This document shows, piece by piece, positions 7,157 through 15,100 of a stretch of 31,884 nt of DNA. The first letter of the stretch is position 1, and each line of letters starts with the position of its first letter. The notes under the pieces are model-generated. The model ran no database searches. It was not told where the DNA came from and worked only from the letters and a program-made list of their open reading frames with translations. A program made the translations under genes and the position numbers. The DNA is from Parcubacteria group bacterium GW2011_GWB1_44_7 (GTDB lineage: Bacteria > Patescibacteria > Paceibacteria > UBA9973 > DSPV01), in contig LCJJ01000002.1 in the NCBI GenBank assembly GCA_000999175.1, forward strand, positions 24,096 through 55,979, written 5' to 3'.

Positions 7157-7648
7157 GTGGCAAAAACTAAAGAACAAAAAAAAGAATCATTGGCAATTAT
7201 CGCCAAATTAATTAAAGAAGCTAAAGACGTCGGTTCAATAGCGTTGGTTAAATTTGGCGGTTTAACGGTTACTGAAGCGACTAAATTTCGCCGAAAATTG
7301 CGCGCTGACGGCGTTAGTTATTTGGTGACAAAAAAAACGCTCGCTAAAAAAGCTCTGGCGGAAAGCGGTGTTACCGGCGAAATTCCCGCCCTTGACGGTC
7401 AAATCGGTTTGGCTTGGGGCGTCGACCAAATCGCGCCGGCCCGAGGCGTTTACGAGTTTCAAAGGCAATCGGAAAAAAAGGTGGAATTGCTCGGCGGAAT
7501 TTTTGAAGGACGATTTATGAATCGTGAGGCAATGAGCGGCATCGCCGTTATTCCGCCGCGCCAAACGCTCTACGCTCAATTGGTCAATGTTATCAATTCG
7601 CCGATTCAAGGGTTGGTGATAGTGTTGGGCGAAGTGATGAAAAAGTAA
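7157..7648 (+). CDS. rplJ: 50S ribosomal protein L10 (uL10)
   Basis: 163 aa, close to the usual bacterial length of about 165. The GTG at 7157 starts MAKTKEQKKESLAIIAKLIKEA, the expected helical N-terminus. The internal 'GLTVTEATKFRRKLR' and 'YLVTKKTLAKKAL' segments match the rRNA-binding core of uL10 (usual form 'KNTLAKRA'). The C-terminal helix (about 145-163) is where L7/L12 dimers dock. L10 forms the base of the ribosomal stalk that recruits translational GTPases. There is no Shine-Dalgarno sequence. The gene is preceded by an L10 leader and followed by rplL, so stoichiometry is probably self-regulated. Unlike in most bacteria, rplKA is not upstream. Confidence 0.95.
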   Translation: MAKTKEQKKESLAIIAKLIKEAKDVGSIALVKFGGLTVTEATKFRRKLRADGVSYLVTKKTLAKKALAESGVTGEIPALDGQIGLAWGVDQIAPARGVYEFQRQSEKKVELLGGIFEGRFMNREAMSGIAVIPPRQTLYAQLVNVINSPIQGLVIVLGEVMKK

Positions 7649-7669
7649 ATGCAATTATTAGCGAAATGC

Positions 7670-7759
7670 AAAATGTAAATATCAAAAGTTAAAATGACAA
7701 TGTAGAATAAAAAATTTTGAATTTTAATTTGTCATTTTCCATTTTGATTTTTTCATTTT
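7670..7759. repeat. Imperfect inverted repeat between rplJ and rplL
   Basis: Two 31-nt AT-rich arms (7670-7700 and 7729-7759) are complementary at 26 of 31 positions, with the inner 9 bp (aaaatgaca / tgtcatttt) perfect. They enclose a 28-nt loop. The result is a long hairpin filling the intergenic gap, possibly a degenerate mini-element or an RNA processing site that adjusts the L10:L12 ratio. Confidence 0.6.
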
Positions 7760-7771
7760 TAATTAACTATT

Positions 7772-8179
7772 ATGGAAGAAAACAAAAAACCAGAAGTTGT
7801 GGAAATTCCAACTAAATTCAAGGATTTGGTAGAAAAAATTGAAAAGTTGTCGGTCTTGGAGTTGAATGAGTTGGTTAAATTATTGGAAAAGAAATTTGGC
7901 GTTTCGGCAACAGCGGTTGCCGTTGCTGGTCCGGCCGTAGCTGGTAGCGCGCCTGCGGGCGAAGAAAAAACCTCTTTCACTGTGGAATTGAAAGAAAGCG
8001 GCACCAATAAAATTGCCGTTATCAAAGTTATTAAGGAAATTTTGGGTCTTGGTTTGAAGGAGGCCAAAGATTTAGTGGACGGCGCGCCGAAAACTATCAA
8101 AGAAGGCGTGAAGAAAGCCGAAGCCGAAGAACTAAAAAAGAAAATAGAAGCCGCCGGCGGTAAAGTTGAGCTAAAATAA
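7772..8179 (+). CDS. rplL: 50S ribosomal protein L7/L12 (bL12)
   Basis: 135 aa, slightly longer than the usual 120-130. The N-terminal dimerisation helices (residues about 10-45: [28 protein letters not shown]) are followed by an Ala/Gly/Pro/Val hinge (about 47-65). The compact C-terminal domain includes '[27 protein letters not shown]', the conserved face that contacts EF-Tu, EF-G and IF2, and ends '[14 protein letters not shown]' as in the family. It is co-transcribed with rplJ, 123 nt apart, with a long inverted repeat in the gap. No Shine-Dalgarno sequence. Confidence 0.97.
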   Translation: MEENKKPEVVEIPTKFKDLVEKIEKLSVLELNELVKLLEKKFGVSATAVAVAGPAVAGSAPAGEEKTSFTVELKESGTNKIAVIKVIKEILGLGLKEAKDLVDGAPKTIKEGVKKAEAEELKKKIEAAGGKVELK

Positions 8180-8194
8180 CGAGTCTGTTAGTAT
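8166..8194 (+). promoter_or_regulatory. Promoter for leaderless gene 8201
   Basis: TTGAGC, 17 bp, TAGTAT with a TGT extended -10 (tctgttagtat). The same 11-mer occurs at 11228-11238. The -10 ends 6 nt before the GTG at 8201, so the mRNA should begin at the start codon. The -35 lies in the last codons of rplL. Confidence 0.65.
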
Positions 8195-8200
8195 GCGGTT

Positions 8201-8833
8201 GTGGAAATCCTAAGCAAACTTTTTGGCAGTCCGACGCGCGTTAAATTGATGCGCTTCTTTCTCTTTAATCCCGACAAGATTTATTCAGGCAAAGAAGCGG
8301 CCAACCGCGCTCACGCGACGCCGCGGGAAGCGGAAAAGGAACTAAGGATTTTTGAAAAAGCCGACTTTGTCAAACGGCGGGTTATTATTGAAACCGAGAT
8401 TATCAATCGGCGAAATAAAAAACCGCTGGTGCGGCGGCGCAAGCTGAACGGTTGGATTTTGGACCGGCTTTTTCCTTATCTTTTGCCTCTGAAAAATCTG
8501 ATTATCAATACTACTTTAATTGACCATCGGGAAATGATTCGTCGTCTGGCGCGCGCCGGCAGTTTGAAGCTGGTGATTGCCGCCGGAGTTTTTATTCAAG
8601 AAGAGGAAAGCCGCTTGGATTTGTTGATTGTCGGCGACCACTTGAAAAAGGCCGTGATTGGCCGGGTAGTGAAAGTGATGGAATCGGAAATTGGCAAAGA
8701 ATTGCGCTACGTTATTTTGGAAACTCAGGAGTTCAAATATCGCTCCAGTATTTGCGATAAATTGATTCGCGATGTAATGGATTATCCCCATCAGAAACTT
8801 TTGGATAAATTGGCGCAAGAAAAAGAAGTCTAG
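8201..8833 (+). CDS. Winged-helix / nucleotidyltransferase-like protein
   Basis: 210 aa, GTG start fixed by the promoter 6 nt upstream. Residues 1-70 look like a winged helix: 'LFGSPTRVKLMRFFLFNPDKIYSGKEAANRA...' with the recognition helix in 'ATPREAEKELRIFEKADFVKRR' and a basic wing 'NRRNKKPLVRRRK'. Residues about 110-200 resemble a minimal nucleotidyltransferase fold ('LVIAAGVFIQEEESRLDLLIVGD'). The usual GS motif and second acidic residue are not clear, so catalysis is doubtful. The combination suggests a DNA-binding regulator of unknown target. It is placed between rplL and the MscS-like gene with its own promoter. Confidence 0.75.
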   Translation: MEILSKLFGSPTRVKLMRFFLFNPDKIYSGKEAANRAHATPREAEKELRIFEKADFVKRRVIIETEIINRRNKKPLVRRRKLNGWILDRLFPYLLPLKNLIINTTLIDHREMIRRLARAGSLKLVIAAGVFIQEEESRLDLLIVGDHLKKAVIGRVVKVMESEIGKELRYVILETQEFKYRSSICDKLIRDVMDYPHQKLLDKLAQEKEV

Positions 8834-8851
8834 GTTTGTGGATATCCACTT

Positions 8852-8879
8852 TTGCCGTTATCGGACTTTGTGGTAAAAT
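8852..8879 (+). promoter_or_regulatory. Promoter of MscS-like gene
   Basis: TTGCCG, 16 bp, TAAAAT with TGG extended -10, 39 nt before the ATG at 8919. A near DnaA-box on the minus strand (tgtggatat, 8837-8845, 8 of 9) lies just upstream. Confidence 0.5.
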
Positions 8880-8918
8880 ACCAAAGCCGAAACATTATCA
8901 ATTTTAATAAATAAAATC

Positions 8919-9614
8919 ATGACTGAACCATGGAGCAATGTGTTGGCGACGTCTTTTCAAGATGTTTGGCTGGGCATTGCCGGTTTTTTGCCAAAATTAA
9001 TAGTGGCTTTTGTTATTGTCGTCGTCGGTTGGATTGTCGGCGCGGTTTTGCGTCAGGCAATCGCTCATTTGTTTAGGATTCTGCGAGTGGACAATGTCTT
9101 GAAGCAAGCGAAGGTGGAGCAAGTGGTCAATAAAGCGGGTTTCACTCTTAATTCCGGCCGATTTATCGGCGGGTTAGTGGAGTGGTTCGTAATCGTGGTC
9201 TTTTTAGTGGCAGCATTTGATGTGATGGGTTTGAGTCAGGTGAACGCTTTCCTTCAACAGGTGGTGCTGTTGTATTTGCCGCAGGTCATAGTCGCGTCGC
9301 TGATTCTGTTGGTGGCGGCAGTGATTGCCGAAGCGATGCAAAAAGTTATCGTTGGTTCCGCCAAAGCGGCCGGCGTGAAGTTTGCTCATTTGGCCGGCGC
9401 TATCACTCGCTGGGCGATTTGGGTTTTCGCCATCTTGGCGGCGCTGTTCCAATTGGGCATCGCGGCGGCTTTCATTCAAACCTTATTTACCGGCGTGGTG
9501 GTGGCATTAGCTTTGGCGCTCGGTTTGTCTTTCGGCCTGGGCGGCCAAGAAGCGGCAGCTCGTTACATTGAAAAGATTCGCCAGGAGATTGGTTCGCATC
9601 ACAACCAACAATAG
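8919..9614 (+). CDS. Small MscS-like / conserved TM-helix membrane protein
   Basis: 231 aa with about five membrane helices: residues 18-45 (GIAGFLPKLIVAFVIVVVGWIVG...), 84-105, 115-145, 160-180 and 187-210. The 'LPKLIVAFVIVVVGWIVGAVLR' segment is the conserved TM-helix repeat found in small mechanosensitive-channel relatives. The last helix, rich in Gly and Ala (ALALALGLSFGLGGQEAAARYI), resembles the pore-lining TM3 and the following GLGGQ turn of MscS. The large cytoplasmic beta domain of full MscS is missing. It is probably an osmotic or tension-responsive channel, by family resemblance only. A terminator follows. Confidence 0.8.
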   Translation: MTEPWSNVLATSFQDVWLGIAGFLPKLIVAFVIVVVGWIVGAVLRQAIAHLFRILRVDNVLKQAKVEQVVNKAGFTLNSGRFIGGLVEWFVIVVFLVAAFDVMGLSQVNAFLQQVVLLYLPQVIVASLILLVAAVIAEAMQKVIVGSAKAAGVKFAHLAGAITRWAIWVFAILAALFQLGIAAAFIQTLFTGVVVALALALGLSFGLGGQEAAARYIEKIRQEIGSHHNQQ

Positions 9615-9650
9615 CAAGATAGCTTTTAGCTACATTAGCTTTCAGCAAAC

Positions 9651-9690
9651 AAAAGAATCTCGCCTAAGCTTGGCGAGGTTCTTTTGTTTT
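9651..9690 (+). terminator. Terminator after MscS-like gene
   Basis: 14-bp stem with one G-U pair (aaaagaatctcgcc / ggcgaggttctttt), 7-nt loop, followed by gtttt. Its 3' arm overlaps the -35 of the aspS promoter. Confidence 0.85.
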
Positions 9691-9698
9691 GCTATCAT
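9670..9698 (+). promoter_or_regulatory. aspS promoter (leaderless)
   Basis: TTGGCG, 17 bp, TATCAT with TGC extended -10. The -10 ends 7 nt before the ATG at 9706, predicting a leaderless mRNA. This also fixes the aspS start, since the frame is open much further upstream. Confidence 0.65.
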
Positions 9699-9705
9699 CT
9701 TGGTA

Positions 9706-11109
9706 ATGGAACGGATTTATATAAAAGATTTAAAAGAAAAAATTGGGGGAGAAGTCAGAATTGCCGGCTGGGTTGATGTGCGGCGCGACCACGGCAAGTT
9801 GATTTTTATTGATTTGCGCGATGCTACTGGCAAAGTCCAGATGGTTGCTTTGCCGAATCATAAAGAAGCGCACGAATTGGCGCAGAAAGTTCGGCCGGAA
9901 TGGGTGATTGAAGTGATTGGCAAAGTCAATAACCGGCCGGAAAAATTGGTAAATAAAAACGAACCGAATGGTGAAATTGAAATAGAGGTTTTGGAATTAA
10001 AGGTTTTGAACGAGGCCGAAACGCCGTTGATTGATGTGTCCGGCGATGGCCGAGAAATTAATGAAGAAACAAGATTAAAATATCGCTATTTGGATTTGCG
10101 CCGTTTGCGTCTCCAGCAAAATATCCGCAATCGTTTCAAGGTGACGCAATTTATCAGGAACGAATTGCAAAAAGAGGGTTTTACGGAAATAGAAACACCC
10201 AATCTTTCGGCGACCACGCCGGAGGGTTCGCGCGATTACATTGTGCCGTCGCGTTTGGACAAGGGTAAATTTTATTCTTTGCCGCAATCGCCCCAACAAT
10301 ACAAACAATTGTTAATGGTGGCCGGCTTTGAAAAGTATTTCCAATTTGCTAGATGTTTTCGTGATGAAGATACTCGCGGCGATCGCCAACCAGAATTTAC
10401 CCAAATGGATTTGGAAATGAGTTTTGTTACTCGCGAACAAGTAATGGCTCTGAACGAGCAACTACTGATTGATTTGGTGAAAAATATCTATCCGGAAAAG
10501 AAAATTCAGGACATTCCTTTCCCGCGCTTGAGTTTTGCCGAAGCGATGAAGAAATATAAATCCGACAAGCCCGATTTGCGCGAAGATAAGAGCGACCCGA
10601 ACCTTTTGGCTTTTTGTTGGGTTATTGACTTTCCGTTTTTTGAAAAAGATAAAGAAACTGACAACTGGACTTTTACTCATAACCCGTTTTCGTCGCCAAA
10701 ACTGGAGCACGTTGACCGGCTTTTGAAAAAAGAAAAAATTTCAGAAATTTTGACGACTCAGTACGACATTACGCTTAATGGTTTTGAAATCGGCGGCGGC
10801 AGTATTCGCAATCACCGGCCGGCGGCGCTCAAGGCAGTTTTCCAAATTATGGGTTACAGCGACGAGCGGATTGAAAAAAATTTCGGCCATATGCTCAAAG
10901 CGCTGGCAAGTGGCGCGCCACCCCACGGCGGCATCGCTTGGGGTTTTGACAGGATGATGATGCTATTTCAAAATGAGCCAAACATTCGCGAAGTCATCGC
11001 TTTCGCTAAAACCGGCGAAGGCCGGGACCCAATGATGGGCGCGCCTTCTGAAGTTTTGCCGCAACAACTCAAAGAATTAGGTATTGAACTTAAAAAATCA
11101 AAAAATTAA
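9706..11109 (+). CDS. aspS: Aspartyl-tRNA synthetase, short form lacking GAD domain
   Basis: 467 aa from the ATG at 9706. The frame extends upstream to 9568, but that part runs through a terminator and promoter. The N-terminal OB-fold anticodon-binding domain (about 1-100) has 'VRIAGWVDVRRDHGKLIFIDLRD'. The class II catalytic core follows: motif 1 region (FIRNELQKEGFTEIETPNLSATTPEGSRDY), motif 2 (FARCFRDEDTRGDRQPEFTQ) and motif 3 (GIAWGFDRMMML). Bacterial AspRS is about 590 aa; here 'SDKPDLR' (from residue 286) joins almost directly to 'LLAFCWVIDFP', so the roughly 120-residue GAD insertion is absent. The enzyme charges tRNA-Asp with aspartate. Whether it also charges tRNA-Asn cannot be told from this window. 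Confidence 0.95.
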   Translation: MERIYIKDLKEKIGGEVRIAGWVDVRRDHGKLIFIDLRDATGKVQMVALPNHKEAHELAQKVRPEWVIEVIGKVNNRPEKLVNKNEPNGEIEIEVLELKVLNEAETPLIDVSGDGREINEETRLKYRYLDLRRLRLQQNIRNRFKVTQFIRNELQKEGFTEIETPNLSATTPEGSRDYIVPSRLDKGKFYSLPQSPQQYKQLLMVAGFEKYFQFARCFRDEDTRGDRQPEFTQMDLEMSFVTREQVMALNEQLLIDLVKNIYPEKKIQDIPFPRLSFAEAMKKYKSDKPDLREDKSDPNLLAFCWVIDFPFFEKDKETDNWTFTHNPFSSPKLEHVDRLLKKEKISEILTTQYDITLNGFEIGGGSIRNHRPAALKAVFQIMGYSDERIEKNFGHMLKALASGAPPHGGIAWGFDRMMMLFQNEPNIREVIAFAKTGEGRDPMMGAPSEVLPQQLKELGIELKKSKN

Positions 11110-11209
11110 TCACAAGTTAGATATAACAATTTGTACCGATCGTCCCTTTTTGTTATAGGAGAGAATTCGGCAAATTCTACGCCATGGCAGACTATTTTCT
11201 GTGCTGAGC

Positions 11210-11238
11210 TTGACGGTATAACTAAATTCTGTTAGTAT
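11210..11238 (+). promoter_or_regulatory. Promoter of orphan gene 11341
   Basis: TTGACG, 17 bp, TAGTAT with extended -10 (tgt). The predicted transcription start is about 11245, inside the 12-bp palindrome ctcgagctcgag (11243-11254), which could be an operator. The leader is roughly 95 nt. Confidence 0.7.
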
Positions 11239-11264
11239 ACTTCTCGAGCTCGAGACAACAAATC

Positions 11265-11321
11265 GGGCAGAAAAAATCAAAATAAATAGTTCCTAACAAA
11301 AGCTCATGATTCTTTCTGCCC
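11265..11321 (+). promoter_or_regulatory. Long hairpin in the leader of gene 11341
   Basis: 15-nt arms 11265-11279 and 11307-11321 (gggcagaaa... / ...tttctgccc) are complementary at 14 of 15 positions, with a 27-nt loop. The hairpin ends 8 nt before the Shine-Dalgarno sequence. It may present or protect the ribosome-binding site. No known riboswitch class is recognised. Confidence 0.55.
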
Positions 11322-11329
11322 TAACAAGC

Positions 11330-11335
11330 AGGAGG
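11330..11335 (+). promoter_or_regulatory. Strong Shine-Dalgarno (AGGAGG)
   Basis: Perfect AGGAGG with 5-nt spacing to the ATG at 11341. It is the only strong Shine-Dalgarno site I find before any gene in this window, and it sets this gene apart from its neighbours. Confidence 0.85.
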
Positions 11336-11340
11336 AAGTT

Positions 11341-11727
11341 ATGAGTAATCATACTCAGATGCCACCGACGTTAAGCGGACCCTGGAATTTCCCGGGGTGG
11401 GATAATCTTGAAACCCCAATCCCTCCGTGGGAACACCGAGGGTTCTGGTATCACGACGAGAGTGGAAGTGGTGACAGATTGGTTATCGTCTGGCGATACT
11501 CGGTTTGTGAACTCGGTTGTTGTGAGACAATCAGTGGGCACATTTACAGATGTGTGGACATGATCGCGGCAATGATGTTGTGGATTAGTTTCCACAAAGA
11601 AGTAGACCGTGATGATGGGCAAGGTTACGACGGCGTATTCATTTTTTACGGCAACCGCCGTATCTGTGAATACAGCGTCTACGGGAAACCCTTTCCACTC
11701 CCGCTACCAGACGGACGATGGTCATAA
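11341..11727 (+). CDS. Orphan protein of unknown function
   Basis: 128 aa, no family recognised. It is rich in aromatic residues and Pro (MPPTLSGPWNFPGWDN, PPWEHRGFWYHDES) and has four Cys (CELGCC and YRCVDM), a His/Asp/Glu-rich middle, a possible hydrophobic strand (MIAAMMLWISF) and an aromatic C-terminus (YGKPFPLPLPDGRW). There is no signal peptide. It probably folds as a small soluble domain; the CxxxCC and nearby Cys could bind metal. It has its own promoter, long structured leader, strong Shine-Dalgarno site and terminator, so it is a self-contained cassette. That architecture is unlike the rest of the window and suggests horizontal acquisition or unusually high expression. Confidence 0.75.
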   Translation: MSNHTQMPPTLSGPWNFPGWDNLETPIPPWEHRGFWYHDESGSGDRLVIVWRYSVCELGCCETISGHIYRCVDMIAAMMLWISFHKEVDRDDGQGYDGVFIFYGNRRICEYSVYGKPFPLPLPDGRWS

Positions 11728-11767
11728 AGTATGAAGGTCAAACGGAATGACCTAAAAGATTTCCGAT

Positions 11768-11800
11768 GCTCCACCTCAACTGAGTGTGGAGCTTTCTTTT
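11768..11800 (+). terminator. Terminator of gene 11341
   Basis: Stem gctccac / gtggagc extended inward by ctc/gag, followed by tttctttt. Clear rho-independent terminator 40 nt after the stop. Confidence 0.85.
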
Positions 11801-11838
11801 ACTTAAAGCGAGTGAGCTTCTTGGAGAAAGACGGCGAG

Positions 11839-11949
11839 AAATCCCCCTTGTAAAGGGGGTGCCCCGATGCCCATCGGGGCGGGGGATTTTCTGAAAATTA
11901 AAATCCCTCCCCTTCGCGGACTCGGGCACTCCCCTTACAAGGGAGATTT
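11839..11949. repeat. Palindrome-rich intergenic repeat (two nested units)
   Basis: This is the only part with structure in the gene-free stretch 11801-11997. Unit 1: outer arms aaatccccc (11839-11847) and gggggattt (11881-11889) enclose an inner 9-bp palindrome (gccccgatg / catcggggc, 11861-11880) and a second option ccccc/ggggg. Unit 2: aaatccct (11901-11908) pairs with the gggagattt end (11941-11949) around further C-rich and G-rich pieces. The cccgatg/catcggg core is shared with 3164-3181. This looks like a dispersed palindromic element rather than a regulatory site. Confidence 0.75.
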
Positions 11950-11997
11950 AAAAATCAGAAAAGGTGAGAGTGAATGCCAAGGTTATCCCCACCCCTC

Positions 11998-12026
11998 TTG
12001 ACAGAATTTTGGGGCTGGTATAAGAT
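11998..12026 (+). promoter_or_regulatory. rpoBC promoter
   Basis: TTGACA (perfect), 17 bp, TAAGAT. The predicted transcription start is near 12033, giving an approximately 78-nt leader before rpoB. It is the strongest -35 in the window. Confidence 0.8.
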
Positions 12027-12066
12027 AACCGCCACTTGGGAAAGATTGTGTTTTGACCGCAATCTC

Positions 12067-12102
12067 AAGCTTATTGATGAATTTTTCTCGTAAGCTTTTT
12101 TT
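12067..12102 (+). terminator. Attenuator-like hairpin before rpoB
   Basis: 7-bp perfect stem (aagctta 12067-12073 / taagctt 12091-12097) with a 17-nt loop, running straight into seven Ts and ending 8 nt before the rpoB start. It could partly terminate transcription (attenuation) or hide the initiation region. The large loop makes it weak. Confidence 0.45.
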
Positions 12103-12110
12103 ATTGCCCC

Positions 12111-15100
12111 ATGTCTCAAAAAAAATATTTCAATAGATTTAGAGAGCCATTGGCGCCCGTGCCGAATTTGGTTGTCTCGCAAATTGAGTCGTTCAAATGG
12201 CTGATGGAAAAAGGTTTGAACGAGGTTTTTGTCGAATTTACTTCCATTAACGATTATGCCGGCAAGAAATTTGAATTGGCGTTCAAAAGCGTTAAATTGG
12301 AAGAACCAAAATGCGATGAGTATTATGCCAAGAACAACAAGCTTTCTTATGAAGCGCCGCTCAAGGCGGTTGTGGAGCTGAAAAATAAAATTCGCGGCGG
12401 CAGCAAAGAACAAGAAATTTTTCTTGCTGATTTCCCCATGATGACCAGTCACGGCACTTTTATTATTTCCGGCGTGGAACGGGTAATCGTGCCGCAACTG
12501 GCTCGTTCTTTCGGTATTTTTTTCACCAGCGAGGAAATCAAAGGCAAGAGATATTTTGGCGGGAAAATCATACCCGCCCGCGGCGTTTGGATAGAAATTG
12601 AAACTGAAGCCGATAATGTAATTTATGTTCGGATTGACCGCAAGCGCAAATTTGTCGTTACTTCATTGTTGCGAGTGCTGGGCGCCGAAACCGATGACGC
12701 CATCAGACAGCTTTTTGCCGGCAACGAAACGGCCAAAATTTTTATTGAAGCGTCACTGGCCAAAGACCATGCTAAAACACCCAACGAATCGTTCGTGGAA
12801 ATCCACAAACGGTTGCGCGACGGCGAAATCGGTACGGTGGAAAATGCCAAAGAATTTGTTCGGGGAATTTTTAGCGCCGACCGATATGATTTGTCCAAAG
12901 TCGGCCGATTCAAATTCAACAAACGTTTTGGCAAGCCGATGGAAGGCAAAGACGCTGTTCGTCGGACAATTTCCTTGGACGATATAGCGACAATTATTAC
13001 TCAAGTCGCGCTTTTAAATGTTACGCCGGGAGCAACCGAGGATGATATTGACCATTTGGGTTCGCGACGCGTTCGTTACGTCGGTGAAATGCTTCAACAA
13101 AAAGTTCGGGTCGGTTTGACCCAGATGAAAAGAAATATTCAGGACCGGATGTCCACCATTGACCCCGATGTCAATCAGCCGCTCCAATTTGTTTCTCCCA
13201 AACCGTTGCAAGCTAGAATCAAAGAATTTTTCACCACTAATCCGTTGTCGCAGTTTATGGACCAAGGCAATATTTTGTCGGAAATAGAGCATTTGCGCAC
13301 TCTTTCGGCTTTGGGGCCCGGCGGTTTGACGCGCGAACGGGCTGGTTTTGAAGTGCGCGACGTCCATCCTTCCCATTACGGCCGGCTTTGCCCCATTCAT
13401 ACGCCTGAAGGCCCGAATATCGGACTCATTCTTCATTTATCAATGTATGCTCGCATCAACGATTTTGGCATGATTGAAACGCCTTACGGCAAGGTTGAAA
13501 AATCAAAAATAACCGGCGAAATAAAATACTTGAATGCTTTGGAAGAAGAAAATTTCAAAATTGCTCACGCTGCTACGGCGCTTGATTTGGACGGCAAAAT
13601 TATTACCGATGAAGTGGAGGTCAGAATCAACGGCGTACCCAATGTCGTCAAAAAAGAAGAAGTTAATTACATTGACGTTTCCACCAATCAAGCTTTTTCC
13701 ATCGCCACTTCGCTTATTCCTTTCTTGAATCATGATGATGCCAATCGGGCATTGATGGGTTCCAACATGCAAAAACAAGCGACACCTTGTTTGTTGCCGG
13801 AAGCGCCGTTGGTGGCGACCGGTGTTGAAGAGCGGGCGGCCATTGATTCTGGCCGAGTGTTAATTTCCCCGATTGCCGGGGAGGTGGCTTATGTTGATGC
13901 CAGAAAAATTAGAATTAAAAATGATAAAAACAAAGAGGTTGAATTTTCTTTAGTTAATTTTTCTCGCACCAACAGTATGACCGTTTTTCATCACCGGCCG
14001 TCAGTGGCGATTGGGCAAAAAATAAAGAAAGGCGAAGTGTTGGCCGACTCTTCTTCCACCGAAAAAGGCGCTTTGGCTTTGGGGCACAATGTTTTGGTGG
14101 CGTTTATGTCTTGGTCAGGCGCCAACTACGAAGATGCCATTATTCTTTCCGAGCGATTGGTCAAAGAAAGCAAGTTCAATTCCATTCACATTGAAGAATT
14201 CGTTGTCAGTGTCCGTGATACCAAACTTGGTCCGGAAGTAACCACGCCTGATATTCCGAATGTTGGCGAAACGAAACTGCGGAATCTTGATGAAGAAGGG
14301 GTGGTTATGATTGGCGCCGAAGTTCGACCTGGTGATATCTTGGTCGGCAAAATAACGCCGAAAAGCGAATCGCAACTGACGCCGGAAGAACGACTGTTGC
14401 GCTCGCTGTTTGGCGAAAAAGCGCGAGATGTTAAAGACACTTCCAAGCGTTTAGAAAATGGCAAGCGTGGCCGGGTAATCGGCGTTAAAATTTTTTCCCG
14501 AGAGCAAGGCCATAAATTGGAATCGGGCATCATCAAAAGAATTCACATTGAAGTGGCGCAATTTCGCGTGGTGTCGGTGGGCGACAAATTGGCCGGTCGG
14601 CACGGCAACAAGGGTGTCATTTCCAGAATTTTGCCAACCGAAGACATGCCTTACATGATTGACGGCACGCCGATTGACGTAATTTTAACGCCGTTGGGCG
14701 TGCCGTCGCGCATGAACCTGGGCCAGATTTTGGAACTCCATCTTGGATTGGCGGCCAATACTTTAAATTATCAAGCAATCGTTCCGCCGTTCGCCGGCGC
14801 GACCGATGAGGAAATTAAAGCCGAACTCCGGCAGGCCGGTTTCCAAGATAACGGTAAAATGAAACTTTACGATGGCCGCACCGGCGAATCATTCGACCAG
14901 GAAATCGCCGTGGGTTATATGTACATGATGAAACTTCATCACATGGTGGAAGATAAAATTCACATGCGTTCTATCGGCTCTTATTCTTTAATTACTCAAC
15001 AGCCGTTGGGCGGCAAAGCTCAAGGTGGTGGCCAACGGTTTGGTGAAATGGAAGTCTGGGCGCTCCTGGGCCACGGCGCGGCTTACACCTTGCGCGAAAT

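Noticed and set aside
9568..9705. Upstream extension of aspS
   Set aside because: It would run through the terminator 9651-9690 and promoter 9670-9698 and adds no conserved residues.
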